Shown: piece by piece, positions 23,401 through 33,122 of the stretch | Layout: every line of letters begins with the position of its first letter | How positions within the stretch are numbered: the first letter of the stretch is position 1 | Assembly: GCF_040869045.1 (NCBI RefSeq) | Contig: NC_090319.1 | Location: forward strand, 56,764,779-56,828,778 | DNA from: Eurosta solidaginis | Taxonomy: Eukaryota; Arthropoda; Insecta; Diptera; Tephritidae | Direction: 5' to 3' | DNA: 64,000 bases | The notes under the pieces: generated by a model | What the model saw: only the letters and a program-made list of their open reading frames with translations | The model's database searches: none | Told to the model about the DNA's origin: nothing | Program-made: the position numbers and the translations under genes

Positions 23401-26400
23401 CTAGCGAGTTATTGATTGCAAGAATGAAAGCCGATTTAACTGCTGGGCAACTAGATCGTTTCTACTCTATAACAAATGAACTTGGCCATGAATTAAGCAT
23501 AAGTGGTTCTGATACTGATGATACAGACTCAGATTCAGAGCCAAATGAAACTTTAGATCATGCAGTGAGCTATAGCATTCAACATCCCAGACGTTCAACA
23601 TACAATTGTGATCTATGTAGCGTTGCTTTTACCCGAAAGTATAAGCTTTTTGCACATCAAGCAAGCGATCATAGTTGGGATGATGCGCCATATGTATGTC
23701 AGCATTGCCAAGCACATTTCCTATGCGACAAGCTGTTGCAGTCGCATTATCGCCATCAATGTAAAAATCTATTGAAACGTTATGTGTGTCGCAAGTGCCC
23801 ACAACGTTTTATGTGGAAGGAAAATCTTAAAATGCATTTACGAACAATGCATCCAGATAGTGAAGATGTGCAAAAGGTAATATAGATCTACAAGGGTATA
23901 GCTAGGAAGTTTCCCCCAATCTCATCATATTGTATATTTCAGATTTTCTCACTCAGCACCTATGATTGTGATGAATGTTCGCGAAGTTTTCAAATGCAGA
24001 AAGATCTAACTCGTCACCAGGTTATACATCGCACCGATACTACTGTTTTTCCATGCCTCTTCTGTCAACGGAAATTTTATCGCCGTAGCAATTTATATTT
24101 GCATATTAAACGTCATGGTATAACATCACACGAGCTGAGTGCAGCCGCTGCTCACATCGCTGCTTTTAAAGGACCCAATGGGAAGAAGGAAATTCTTTGC
24201 CGCGTATGTAATATGGAATTCAAAACTATATCTGCTTTACGCGCTCACCTGCGTCAAGAGACATCAGCGATTCTTCGAACCCATCACAACTATACTTCAC
24301 AACAAAACTATTCTATTATGAATGAATTAGGATTTGAATTGGATATTAATGATTCAGAGACAGAGGGGGAGGAAAACGAGGATGCACCGACTAAGTCATA
24401 TAAATGTCAAATATGTGGGCTAGTTTGCAAAAGACGTTATGAAATGGGCCAACATCAGTTATCAATACATAGACACGAGCTTATTACACTTAAGTGTGAT
24501 AAATGCGTATTTAGAACGGTTTCAAATGTAAGTATGAGTAGCATTTAACCCTATATGTTATACGCCATGTGTTGGCAATATAGAAAATTACAAATATGTT
24601 TAAAATAAATGGAAGCTCTCACAAGGAATGGTGACACCAAGAAGACAATTAAATACATAAATGGTAATCCTAAAAATAGTTGATAAGCTCGTTTTTCACT
24701 CAGCAGAAGAAAAGCAGAGAAATAATTAATGTATCACTATATTATCAAAACACAAGAGGTCTGCGAACCAAATTAAAAAAATTCTTGACGTTATCTGCAT
24801 GTTGCAACCGTGACATTATTTGCGTAAGTCAAGCAAAGCAATTTTGGAAAGTCGTAAAGCAAAAGCGATCTAATAACGTAGAGATTCCTTATTCAGTAAC
24901 TTGGGGTGATATGTCCGCGAACGGCGGTAACGAAGTTAGCAAAATTTTTACCTTATTTTTTAAAGCATTTACGACAACAACGTACCTATTCGTCCCAAAA
25001 ACGGTACAGTTGCCAATGACATAACACTTGGAAGTAACGACGTAAATATAAAAATATTTTATACCCGTTTCGATGATGTTTTCGAGGAGCTAATAAAGCT
25101 AGATATAAAAAAGGGTGCCGGGCCTGATGGATTACCTAACTTATTTCTTAGAAACTGTGCTGTTGGACTCGTAGAACCAATAACTGCTATCTTCGATAAC
25201 TCGTTTCAGACAGGTATGTTTTTTCCCTCAGCTTGGAAATCGTCGTACACTACCCCAATACACAAATCAGGTTCGAAGTCAGATGTAATTCACTACAGAC
25301 CAATCTGTATACAATCGTCGATCGCAAAAATATTCGAGAAAATTGTTCTCCCGCAATTAACTTTTAGCTTCAAAAATATAATTTCAACTCGACAACACGG
25401 TTTCTTCGGTGGTAGATCAACTACAACGAATCTTTTTCTATACACAAACCACATTTGAAATACTATGAACCCAGGATTTGATGTACATGCAATTTATACA
25501 GACTTTAGTAAAGCGTTCGACATGGTGGATCACGTAATTCTAATTAAGAAACTGAACCACTATGGTGTAAAAGACAAAACCTTGGACTGGATACGAACTT
25601 ATCTATCGGAAAGGTTTCTAAAGGTGCGTGTCAACGGTCATGTATCCCAAGAATATGAAGTAGCTTCTGGCGTTCCACAGGGTTCTCATCTTGGCCCGAT
25701 CCTTTTCAACATCTTTATTAATGTTATTGGTGACAATCATGTCAGAATATCTATTCTATGCAGACGACTTAAAACTATACAGATCAATCAAGAGCAGCAA
25801 CGATGTCTCTATTCTGCAAAACGATGTCGATAAGCTGCATTGCTGGTGCGTGGAGAATAAACTCAATTTAAATATTAAGAAATGTGCCGCAATGTCTTTC
25901 ACGATCATGTTCTCTGCAACCTGTTCAGTACTATCTGCAGGTTGAAATACTGGCATCAGTTACATCAATAAACGACCTAGGTATCACCATTGATGACAAA
26001 TTAAATTTTACCGATAATGTGGACAAAATCTCATCGCAAGCATACCGAACACTTGGCTTCATCTTTAGATCTAGTAACGACTTCTGCGACGCCAGAACAA
26101 TAACGAGAATTTACACAGAATTGGTTAGACCAACATTGGAGTATTGCTCAACAATCTGATCGCCGAACACCAATGTGCTAGCTAACAAAGTGGAAAAAAT
26201 ACAGTAGAAACTCTGCAAGCACATCGCATACATTTTACAAAGAAAACGCCTTAACCTATGCATTGAAGAAGTTTATAAACAGTATAATATAGCGAAGTTA
26301 GAAAACCGCAGGCAAGCTGCAGACTCAATATTTTTCTATAAAGTGATCAATGGACACATCGACTGTCCTGAAATATTAGAGCAATTTGGTCTGATTTGCA

Positions 26401-27629
26401 ACAAGCCAGATCTAAGGACAAGGAATAGAATAGCAAACACTGTTAATTGCAATGGAGGCGACGTCGACTTTTTCAGTGGGACTTTATCGATCTTCTCTGC
26501 TAAAATTAAAAAATTAAAAGAAGTTTATAAATTTCATTGTTACTATTCAAGGAAATTTCCATATTTGTATATTCATAGTTTGTCATTCTCTTTTTTTCTG
26601 TTCTTTAATCAAATATGTTAAACAATTATATTGTTGTGTAATACCGTCTGGCGTAAATTTTTATTTCATTTATGTTTATAAATAAATACATTAATAATAA
26701 TAATAATACAAGCATTCCACTAAGTGACATATTTCATTTTTAACTTTCAGGATATTTTGGAACATCACATTCGCACACTGTGCGGCAATATCGAAAAACA
26801 GTATCAATGTACACAATGTTCATACAAATTTATGTGGCCCGAGAACCTAGAAGTCCACATTAAATTGGTGCATCCGCCAATACCTGAGGAGGCACCGCCG
26901 CTTGAAGGAATAGCAGAGACAACTACGGTAGCAAAAAATGATACCTCAGGGCAGAGTATCTTTGTGCCACCTCAAGTATTCCAATGCGATCAATGCGAAC
27001 GTCGTTATAATCGTAAAGATCGGCTGGTAGCACATATGAAAAAATCACATACCTATAACGCTGATAACCCGAGCTGTAGCACATATGTTAATGAAACCAA
27101 AACATCGATTACTGGCAAGAAATCACCCAAGGAAAAATCGTTTTTATGCGCATTTTGTGGTCGTGCTGTGAGCTCGTCGTCAAATTTAATTGTTCACATG
27201 CGCCGTCACACAGGTGAAAAGCCATTCCAGTGTGAGTTTTGTGACAAGGCATTTCCTCGTTCCTCGGATTTGGCTTGTCATCGACGTACACACACGGGCG
27301 AAAAACCACATCATTGTACTGTTTGTGGTAAGTCCTTTTCACGATCGTACAAATTGCAACAACATATGCGTATACATTCCGGCGAAAGACCATACCAGTG
27401 CACATACTGTGAAAAGAGCTTCACCCAATCAAATGATCTTAATTTGCATGTTCGTCGGCATACTGGCGAACGTCCGTACGTGTGCAATGTTTGCGGTGAG
27501 GGATTCATTCAAGGCACCGCTTTGAAGCATCACCGAGCAGCACATAGACATTTCGAAGGCGATCCACCCCAGAACCAACCAAATAATGTTTTACAATTAA
27601 GTGAAGGTAATAGCTTAATACAATTATAA
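14495..27629 (+). CDS. Large ZAD-C2H2 zinc-finger protein, 9 coding exons, ~1694 aa
   Basis: Exons: 14495-14629, 14692-15091, 15153-15249, 15320-15606, 19224-19317, 19391-21333, 23212-23876, 23943-24527, 26751-27629 (5085 nt; phases match at every junction). Residues 1-85 form a ZAD domain: YQCRTC...CGSC, a zinc-coordinated dimerisation module of insect zinc-finger proteins. Acidic linkers follow, then about 32 C2H2 or C2HC fingers. The C-terminal five (exon 9) have TGEKP-type linkers typical of sequence-specific DNA binding. Earlier fingers fall into a module of about 260-300 residues repeated four times, each with an acidic linker ending D-S-(E/D)-T-(D/E). Several fingers end in Cys instead of His (H-Y-x-x-x-C). 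Exons 3-4 and 5-6 encode paralogous finger pairs. Likely a nuclear transcription or chromatin regulator; the target is unknown. I do not recognise a named orthologue. Introns 4, 6 and 8 (1.9-3.6 kb) are full of transposons, the others are 61-73 bp. Confidence 0.9.
15607..15883. other. Start of ZAD-gene intron 4
   Basis: The donor GTGAGT at 15607 is followed by unique AT-rich sequence with no feature I can name. Confidence 0.5.
15884..16020 (-). mobile_element. SINE family S, partial copy
   Basis: Contains 'gtgaaacagaattcgccacg', 'ggttgacaattgggtttgga' and 'gtcgcctcttacgacaggca', the middle and head of the family on the minus strand. This copy supplies the stretch missing around the copia insertion at 9552. 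An (A)19 run at about 16108-16127 lies 90 bp further on. Confidence 0.7.
16021..17039. other. Intron 4 filler, with a possible TIR element at about 16206-16722
   Basis: 'cataatcccgactatacaaa' (16206) and the complement of 'ttttgcaagtctggattatg' (right end near 16722) are imperfect inverted termini enclosing about 515 bp. Inside are repeated 'cccgac', 'gcagaaaggt' and 'gatcggctaaggg' phrases. No transposase, and the target duplication is not clear. 16723-17039 is unassigned. Confidence 0.35.
17330..18868 (+). mobile_element. RNase H-bearing LINE, 5'-truncated, split by a MITE
   Basis: Encodes an RNase H domain (FTDGSK at the start, A-E-V-A-A-I-N-D, Y-S-x-S-x-Q-A-A-I-K-A-L, IIWVPGHSDIAGN-x-x-AD) followed by the C-terminal Cys/His region (CCSC...H-F-M-L-D-C-P-A-F). 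The 3' end is (CTAAC)n. Flanks show ACGCT at 17325-17329 and 18869-18873. The reading frame continues across the MITE once the insert and one copy of its duplication are ignored, so the LINE was intact here when the MITE landed. Confidence 0.85.
17975..18546. mobile_element. Foldback hAT-type MITE, 572 bp, with 8-bp TSD
   Basis: Near-complete palindrome: the left half from CATAGATGTTAA is the reverse complement of the right half to TTAACATCTATG, over more than 200 bp per arm, built from 'aattag'-rich sequence. The flanking duplication GTCTCAAT (17967-17974 and 18547-18554) fits nTnnnnAn. It has no coding capacity. Confidence 0.95.
21334..21479. other. Start of ZAD-gene intron 6
   Basis: Donor GTGAGT at 21334, then unassigned sequence up to the LINE fragment. 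Confidence 0.5.
21480..22478 (+). mobile_element. Jockey-like LINE (family J) 3' fragment
   Basis: Corresponds to the last ~960 bp of the copy at 39241-41665: LHFGEHAAAIVPKIQ-RN, TWGKDKETL-TTYKAI, NPVLNENYPKLAEEERILPR, CPACNVSPHDTN, TPLTPFTLW and LEDIDDNL. In-frame stops at about 21774 and 21973 kill it. It lies in ZAD-gene intron 6. Confidence 0.9.
22479..22725 (+). mobile_element. tRNA-SINE 3' fragment with an 82-bp tandem duplication
   Basis: Contains 'tgccgttcggagtc', 'cataaaagctatgg', and 'aatctcttcggagataaa'. This is the 3' half of the SINE family also at 34515-34825. The segment from 22568 is repeated from 22650 (82-bp period), nearly identical. Confidence 0.7.
22726..23211. other. 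Rest of ZAD-gene intron 6
   Basis: No feature recognised. It ends with a standard acceptor (tttcttcgcag) at 23211. Confidence 0.45.
24660..26710 (+). mobile_element. Jockey-superfamily LINE, internally deleted, (TAA)n tail
   Basis: Begins with an endonuclease N-terminus (LYYQNTRGLRTKLKKF, then DIICVSQ), then jumps to RT: KKGAGPDGLPNLFLRN, YRPICIQSSIAKIFEK, TDFSKAFDMVDH, SGVPQGSHLGP and FYADDLKLYRS. Frames shift at about 25455 and 25750. Most of the endonuclease is missing. The 3' end is a (TAATAA)n tail at 26690-26708. It fills ZAD-gene intron 8. Confidence 0.85.
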
Positions 27630-27734
27630 AATAATCATTCACAAATAATCAATCACCTAATGACCAGTTAGTCTTTAAAATTTGTATTTTATTATTGAAA
27701 TAACCTCTTATGTAATTTGATGTATAACTATGAA

Positions 27735-27740
27735 AATAAA
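27735..27740 (+). terminator. Poly(A) signal of the ZAD gene
   Basis: AATAAA about 105 bp after the stop codon; the first canonical signal in the 3' UTR. Confidence 0.6.
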
Positions 27741-28031
27741 TGCAAACAGTAAAAGTGTAGTGTTAACAAAAATTCACAGATATTTTGCTCATTTAATATT
27801 TACTGAAGAGTTTTTACGTTTATGGAGAGCCGATTTAAAACTCAAAACAAAAGCAATTGAACGCAAACAATAAGTACTGCTATTTCATAATTTTCAGAAG
27901 TGGAATATGTTAGATATTCTGAAAAGCTAACCATTAATAGCTATAAGAGCAATTGTTTGTGACAGCGCGACACTCTTAATAACATCCAAAGACGTGTTCT
28001 GAATCCGGGATCGTTAATCCGAAAACAAGTT
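27741..28031. other. Spacer before the Penelope palindrome
   Basis: No gene recognised. Confidence 0.4.
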
Positions 28032-28049
28032 AAAAGTTTTGTTTCTGTT
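28032..28049 (+). repeat. 18-bp direct repeat, left flank of the Penelope palindrome
   Basis: AAAAGTTTTGTTTCTGTT here and at 33105-33122, bracketing the two Penelope copies. It is probably a target-site duplication. About 20 bp of unmatched filler separates it from the left arm. Confidence 0.65.
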
Positions 28050-28174
28050 GTCTACGGCCTTTGAATTATAACTTTTTAAATATAAACGAGCTCTAGGCCA
28101 AATATTTGTATATTCTTAATAAAACACAATACGTGAATTTTTGATATACAATTATATTATTTAATTTGTCGATA

Positions 28175-28203
28175 TTTCGACTTCAGTCTGAAGTCATCAT
28201 CAA
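28175..28203 (-). ncRNA. Hammerhead-like ribozyme core, first core base changed
   Basis: On the minus strand: TTGATGA, a perfect 17-nt hairpin (GACTTCA-GAC-TGAAGTC), then GAAA. The matching site of the partner reads CTGATGA. The C at the first core position is conserved in hammerhead ribozymes, so this copy should be impaired. Confidence 0.6.
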
Positions 28204-28520
28204 GACTAGGTACGAAAAGAACAAACATACATATTAAAATCATAAAAATACACATTTGCACAAGTACAGAACTTACATTTTTGAATGCAATATGTCGACT
28301 AGTGTAACAAAAATATAAGTTTACGAACAGTGCAAAGCAAATAACAATAAAATGTAAATAACACACAGCCGTTATCATAAACAAAAAATGAACATAAGCA
28401 GAAAGTTATCTAAATGAGTAGTGAGCGCCGCTCAAGTGATATCAGCTGCAGCCTGCAGGTGAACTCTTTGGTAAACAGTGGAAGATGCTCTTATCTATTA
28501 TTGTTGTTGTTGTTGATCAG

Positions 28521-30368
28521 CTACCTAAAGGCAGAGGCAATACCAATTGTATCAGATTTGAAGTTCATGCGTTTGTCGCTGGGTGTATTTATTATGTGCA
28601 GCATCTCTAATATGTAGCGTTTGTTGTAATTCCTCTCTTGCTGTAGAATTTCTACATTTTCTAAATTGGGAGAGTGTCCAGTTTCTCTGCAATGCTGTGT
28701 TAGCGCCGTTTTGCTATCATTAGGGTTGTTGCGATTTTTAATATTCGTTTTATGCCCGGAAATCCTCGTTTTTAGTTTCGATTTAGTAGTCCCCACATAT
28801 ACTTTGTCGCATACGTGGGACCCGTCACCATTACATAGAATTTTATATATCAAGTCCGATTTCTCATATTTATCTATTCTACTCTTGGTATTACTGAAAA
28901 TTTGTCGCAACGTATTATTGTAGGTAAAGGCTAAGTTACATTTCTCTTTGTCATAAATATTTGAATATTTTATTCTGTTAGACAGGCCTGACACATATGT
29001 AGTCGATTTATATATTTTATTATTTTCGGCATTTTTCCTCGCAGTGGGTTTCTTATAATAATCTTTTATAAAGTTTTTTATTATGCGTGTAGGAAATTCA
29101 TTATTTTCTAGAACATTTATTATTATTTTAATGTTTTCTTTATGATAAACTTCATCGCTGATCGAGAGAACTCTGTTGATAAAATTTCTGGCCGTATTGA
29201 CTATTGTAGATTTGTCATGTTTAGTATTAAAGTTAATTAATCTACCTGACGCGGTAGGTTTTTTATACCAATCAAAACATAATTGGTTATTCTTTTTTAT
29301 AACAAGAGTATCGAGAAACGGTAGTTTTCCGTCCTTCTTCACCTCAATTGTAAATTTAATACTCCTGTTGTATCCATTTAGAATATTTAGCAATTCTTCC
29401 ACCGTATCAGTTTTCACAATTGCGAAAAGGTCATCGACGTATTTGGTAAGCAAACGTGGCTTATAAGGGGAGTCATCTTCAAATTTCTCCAGTAATTCTT
29501 CCATTACAATGTCTGCTATGACGGGGGATGCTGGGGAACCCATGGGCATACCGCAGCGTTGCTCATAAATTTTATTGTTTAATTTAAAATATCTATTATC
29601 TCTAATGCAGAAACGAACAACTTCTAGAAAAAGTTCTTTTGTGAGTGTGGTGTGGCTCTTTATCTGGTTCCATTTAGATGCTATAATTTCTAAGGCATGA
29701 TCTACGGGAATGCTGGGAAAAAGTGAGATGACATCAAATGACACGAGACTCTCATCATCATATATGTATGTATCTTTTATTTTGTTTTTAAATTCAATTG
29801 AGTCTTTTACGTTATATTTGGACGATTTGGTTATGTTCGTGAGAATATTAACCACATACTTGCATAAATTGTACGAAGGGGAGTTGACAGACGAACAAAT
29901 AGGTCTCAATGGGATATCTGCTTTATGAATTTTGGGCAGGCCATATAATCTAGGTGCATTGGACGTATTGCTTATTAGTTTGTATTTCTCTTTTAAATCT
30001 ATAACTTTGTTTTTAAACAATTTTTCTACAATCTCGTTATTTTTTTCTTGTAATTTATTAGTGGGATCTCGTTTCAATACCCGGTATGCCGAAATGTCAT
30101 TTACCAAAAGTTGTAACTTCTTTTCATAGTCCGACTTATCCATTAAAACGGTAACATTACCCTTATCTGCATTCAGAACCAATAAGTCTTTGTTGTTTTT
30201 TTGAAAAGTTTTGGCCGAGTGTAGGGTATCTAATACAAATTTGCCGCGCGCGCTATTTTTGGTTTTCTTAAGATGATCCCGTATTAGTGTTGTTAAATTA
30301 TTCCTCTCAATCTCTTGCTGCTCTTTATCTTTGATAGTTTGAATGCAGTCTTCTCCGTCTGCTATCAC
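28521..30368 (-). pseudogene. Penelope-like RT plus GIY-YIG ORF, truncated at the N-terminus
   Basis: 615 codons with the same domains as the partner ORF (RLYGLPKIHK, GMPMGSPASPVIADIV, KYVDDLFAI, then GIY-YIG). A C-to-T change relative to the partner turns a Gln codon into a stop near 28521-28523, removing the last few residues. It has no natural start codon at the truncated 5' end. Probably still largely intact biochemically, but it is not a complete element. Confidence 0.9.
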
Positions 30369-32690
30369 CTTGACGTACTAAACTGCAACACCAACAACAA
30401 GCATTTGCCCAACAACATCAATAAGGCTCTCACAAAATTTATAGAAACGGTGGAATGTAAACTCTTGAACCTGATCATAAAAATTAAATATGAACATAAG
30501 AAACAAAATGAAAGAGAGGTAAGCACATTAACCAACAAAATAAACCAAACTCTTGATGCAGAAGATTCTACCGCGTTTTTTGAAAGCGGGAAACTCCTAA
30601 TTAACAACCTTACCACAACAATTAGGAAAACACACACACAAAAATTCGAGAAGCTCAAAAACATACATAGGCAATCTCTTAACATTAAAAATATACCCCA
30701 TTGGTTTCGTAATACTACGAAAACCGAGATCCCTACATATATTCAGTGGCTCCTCTCTTTAGGTCCAAAATACTCTTTGCCAACAACAAATAGTGGGTTC
30801 CCTTTATTCAAGGTGATTGCAGACGGAGAAGACTGCATTCAAACTATCAAAGATAAAGAGCAGCAAGAGATTGAGAGGAATAATTTAACAACACTAATAC
30901 GGGATCATCTTAAGAAAACCAAAAATAGCGCGCGCGGCAAATTTGTATTAGATACCCTACACTCGGCCAAAACTTTTCAAAAAAACAACAAAGACTTATT
31001 GGTTCTGAATGCAGATAAGGGTAATGTTACCGTTTTAATGGATAAGTCGGACTATGAAAAGAAGTTACAACTTTTGGTAAATGACATTTCGGCATACCGG
31101 GTATTGAAACGAGATCCCACTAATAAATTACAAGAAAAAAATAACGAGATTGTAGAAAAATTGTTTAAAAACAAAGTTATAGATTTAAAAGAGAAATACA
31201 AACTAATAAGCAAAACGTCCAATGCACCTAGATTATATGGCCTGCCCAAAATTCATAAAGCAGATATCCCATTGAGACCTATTTGTTCGTCTGTCAACTC
31301 CCCTTCGTACAATTTATGCAAGTATGTGGTTAATATTCTCACGAACATAACCAAATCGTCCAAATATAACGTAAAAGACTCAATTGAATTTAAAAACAAA
31401 ATAAAAGATACATACATATATGATGATGAGAGTCTCGTGTCATTTGATGTCATCTCACTTTTTCCCAGCATTCCCGTAGATCATGCCTTAGAAATTATAG
31501 CATCTAAATGGAACCAGATAAAGAGCCACACCACACTCACAAAAGAACTTTTTCTAGAAGTTGTTCGTTTCTGCATTAGAGATAATAGATATTTTAAATT
31601 AAACAATAAAATTTATGAGCAACGCTGCGGTATGCCCATGGGTTCCCCAGCATCCCCCGTCATAGCAGACATTGTAATGGAAGAATTACTGGAGAAATTT
31701 GAAGATGACTCCCCTTATAAGCCACGTTTGCTTACCAAATACGTCGATGACCTTTTCGCAATTGTGAAAACTGATACGGTGGAAGAATTGCTAAATATTC
31801 TAAATGGATACAACAGGAGTATTAAATTTACAATTGAGGTGGAGAAGGACGGAAAACTACCGTTTCTCGATACTCTTGTTATAAAAAAGAATAACCAATT
31901 ATGTTTTGATTGGTATAAAAAACCTACCGCGTCAGGTAGATTAATTAACTTTAATACTAAACATGACAAATCTACAATAGTCAATACGGCCAGAAATTTT
32001 ATCAACAGAGTTCTCTCGATCAGCGATGAAGTTTATCATAAAGAAAACATTAAAATAATAATAAATGTTCTAGAAAATAATGAATTTCCTACACGCATAA
32101 TAAAAAACTTTATAAGAGATTATTATAAGAAACCCACTGCGAGGAAAAATGCCGAAAATAATAAAATATATAAATCGACTACATATGTGTCAGGCCTGTC
32201 TAACAGAATAAAATATTCAAATATTTATGACAAAGAGAAATGTAACTTAGCCTTTACCTACAATAATACGTTGCGACAAATTTTCAGTAATACCAAGAGT
32301 AGAATAGATAAATATGAGAAATCGGACTTGATATATAAAATTCTATGTAATGGTGACGGGTCCCACGTATGCGACAAAGTATATGTGGGGACTACTAAAT
32401 CGAAACTAAAAACGAGGATTTCCGGGCATAAAACGAATATTAAAAATCGCAACAACCCTAATGATAGCAAAACGGCGCTAACACAGCATTGCAGAGAAAC
32501 TGGACACTCTCCCAATTTAGAAAATGTAGAAATTCTACAGCAAGAGAGGAATTACAACAAACACTACATATTAGAGATGCTGCACATAATAAATACACCC
32601 AGCGACAAACGCATGAACTTCAAATCTGATACAATTGGTATTGCCTCTGCCTTTAGGCAGCTGATCAACAACAACAACAATAATAGATAA
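30315..32690 (+). CDS. Penelope-like element polyprotein (RT plus GIY-YIG endonuclease)
   Basis: 791 codons. RT landmarks are VLNADKGN at about 225, RLYGLPKIHK at about 309, FDVISLFPSIPV at about 380, GMPMGSPASPVIADIV at about 436 and YVDDLFAI at about 475. The C-terminal endonuclease has LIYKILCNGDGSHVCDKVYV-G, TRISGHK with its Arg, and ILEML with its Glu, as in the GIY-YIG fold. The first ~20 codons (30315-30373) lie in the antisense of the other arm, so the true N-terminus is probably missing. The first Met inside this copy's own sequence comes only just ahead of the RT fingers. In intact elements this single protein drives target-primed reverse transcription. Confidence 0.93.
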   Translation: MLLFIFDSLNAVFSVCYHLDVLNCNTNNKHLPNNINKALTKFIETVECKLLNLIIKIKYEHKKQNEREVSTLTNKINQTLDAEDSTAFFESGKLLINNLTTTIRKTHTQKFEKLKNIHRQSLNIKNIPHWFRNTTKTEIPTYIQWLLSLGPKYSLPTTNSGFPLFKVIADGEDCIQTIKDKEQQEIERNNLTTLIRDHLKKTKNSARGKFVLDTLHSAKTFQKNNKDLLVLNADKGNVTVLMDKSDYEKKLQLLVNDISAYRVLKRDPTNKLQEKNNEIVEKLFKNKVIDLKEKYKLISKTSNAPRLYGLPKIHKADIPLRPICSSVNSPSYNLCKYVVNILTNITKSSKYNVKDSIEFKNKIKDTYIYDDESLVSFDVISLFPSIPVDHALEIIASKWNQIKSHTTLTKELFLEVVRFCIRDNRYFKLNNKIYEQRCGMPMGSPASPVIADIVMEELLEKFEDDSPYKPRLLTKYVDDLFAIVKTDTVEELLNILNGYNRSIKFTIEVEKDGKLPFLDTLVIKKNNQLCFDWYKKPTASGRLINFNTKHDKSTIVNTARNFINRVLSISDEVYHKENIKIIINVLENNEFPTRIIKNFIRDYYKKPTARKNAENNKIYKSTTYVSGLSNRIKYSNIYDKEKCNLAFTYNNTLRQIFSNTKSRIDKYEKSDLIYKILCNGDGSHVCDKVYVGTTKSKLKTRISGHKTNIKNRNNPNDSKTALTQHCRETGHSPNLENVEILQQERNYNKHYILEMLHIINTPSDKRMNFKSDTIGIASAFRQLINNNNNNR

Positions 32691-33111
32691 GAGCATCTTC
32701 CACTGTTTACCAAAGAGTTCACCTGCAGGCTGCAGCTGATATCACTTGAGCGGCGCTCACTACTCATTTAGATAACTTTCTGCTTATGTTCATTTTTTGT
32801 TTATGATAACGGCTGTGTGTTATTTACATTTTATTGTTATTTGCTTTGCACTGTTCGTAAACTTATATTTTTGTTACACTAGTCGACATATTGCATTCAA
32901 AAATGTAAGTTCTGTACTTGTGCAAATGTGTATTTTTATGATTTTAATATGTATGTTTGTTCTTTTCGTACCTAGTCCTGATGATGACTTCAGACTGAAG
33001 TCGAAATATCGACAAATTAAATAATATAATTGTATATCAAAAATTCACGTATTGTGTTTTATTAAGAATATACAAATATTTGGCCTAGAGCTCGTTTATA
33101 TTTAAAAAGTT
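30374..33111 (+). mobile_element. Penelope-like element, longer copy (right arm plus spacer)
   Basis: Runs from the head-to-head junction to the end of the inverted repeat. 30374-30807 is the palindrome spacer: the 5' part of this copy, absent from its partner. The 3' UTR has a CAACAACAACAA stretch, a hammerhead-like core and an AT-rich end. Confidence 0.93.
32978..33006 (+). ncRNA. Hammerhead-like ribozyme core in Penelope 3' region
   Basis: CTGATGA (32978-32984), a perfect 17-nt hairpin at 32986-33002 as stem II, and GAAA (33003-33006). Penelope-like elements are known to carry hammerhead motifs. I could not assign stems I and III or the cleavage site with confidence. Confidence 0.65.
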
Positions 33112-33122
33112 TTGTTTCTGTT
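33105..33122 (+). repeat. 18-bp direct repeat, right flank of the Penelope palindrome
   Basis: Same 18 bases as 28032-28049. It overlaps the last bases of the right arm by seven, so part of the match could be micro-homology. Confidence 0.6.

Larger units (their letters stand above)
28070..30373 (-). mobile_element. Penelope-like element, 5'-truncated copy (left palindrome arm)
   Basis: A 2304-bp exact-length reverse complement of 30808-33111. I see only seven base differences by eye and no indel. It lacks the N-terminal ~150 codons of its partner. Confidence 0.95.

Noticed and set aside
28157..28384. 75-codon hydrophobic frame (and its mirror at 32797-33024)
   Set aside because: Lies in the Penelope 3' region over the hammerhead-like core. 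No family resemblance, and the phase is incidental.
29176..30129. Plus-strand hydrophobic frames inside the Penelope left arm, and their mirror copies at 31052-32515
   Set aside because: Antisense to the RT frame; present in both arms only because the arms are identical.
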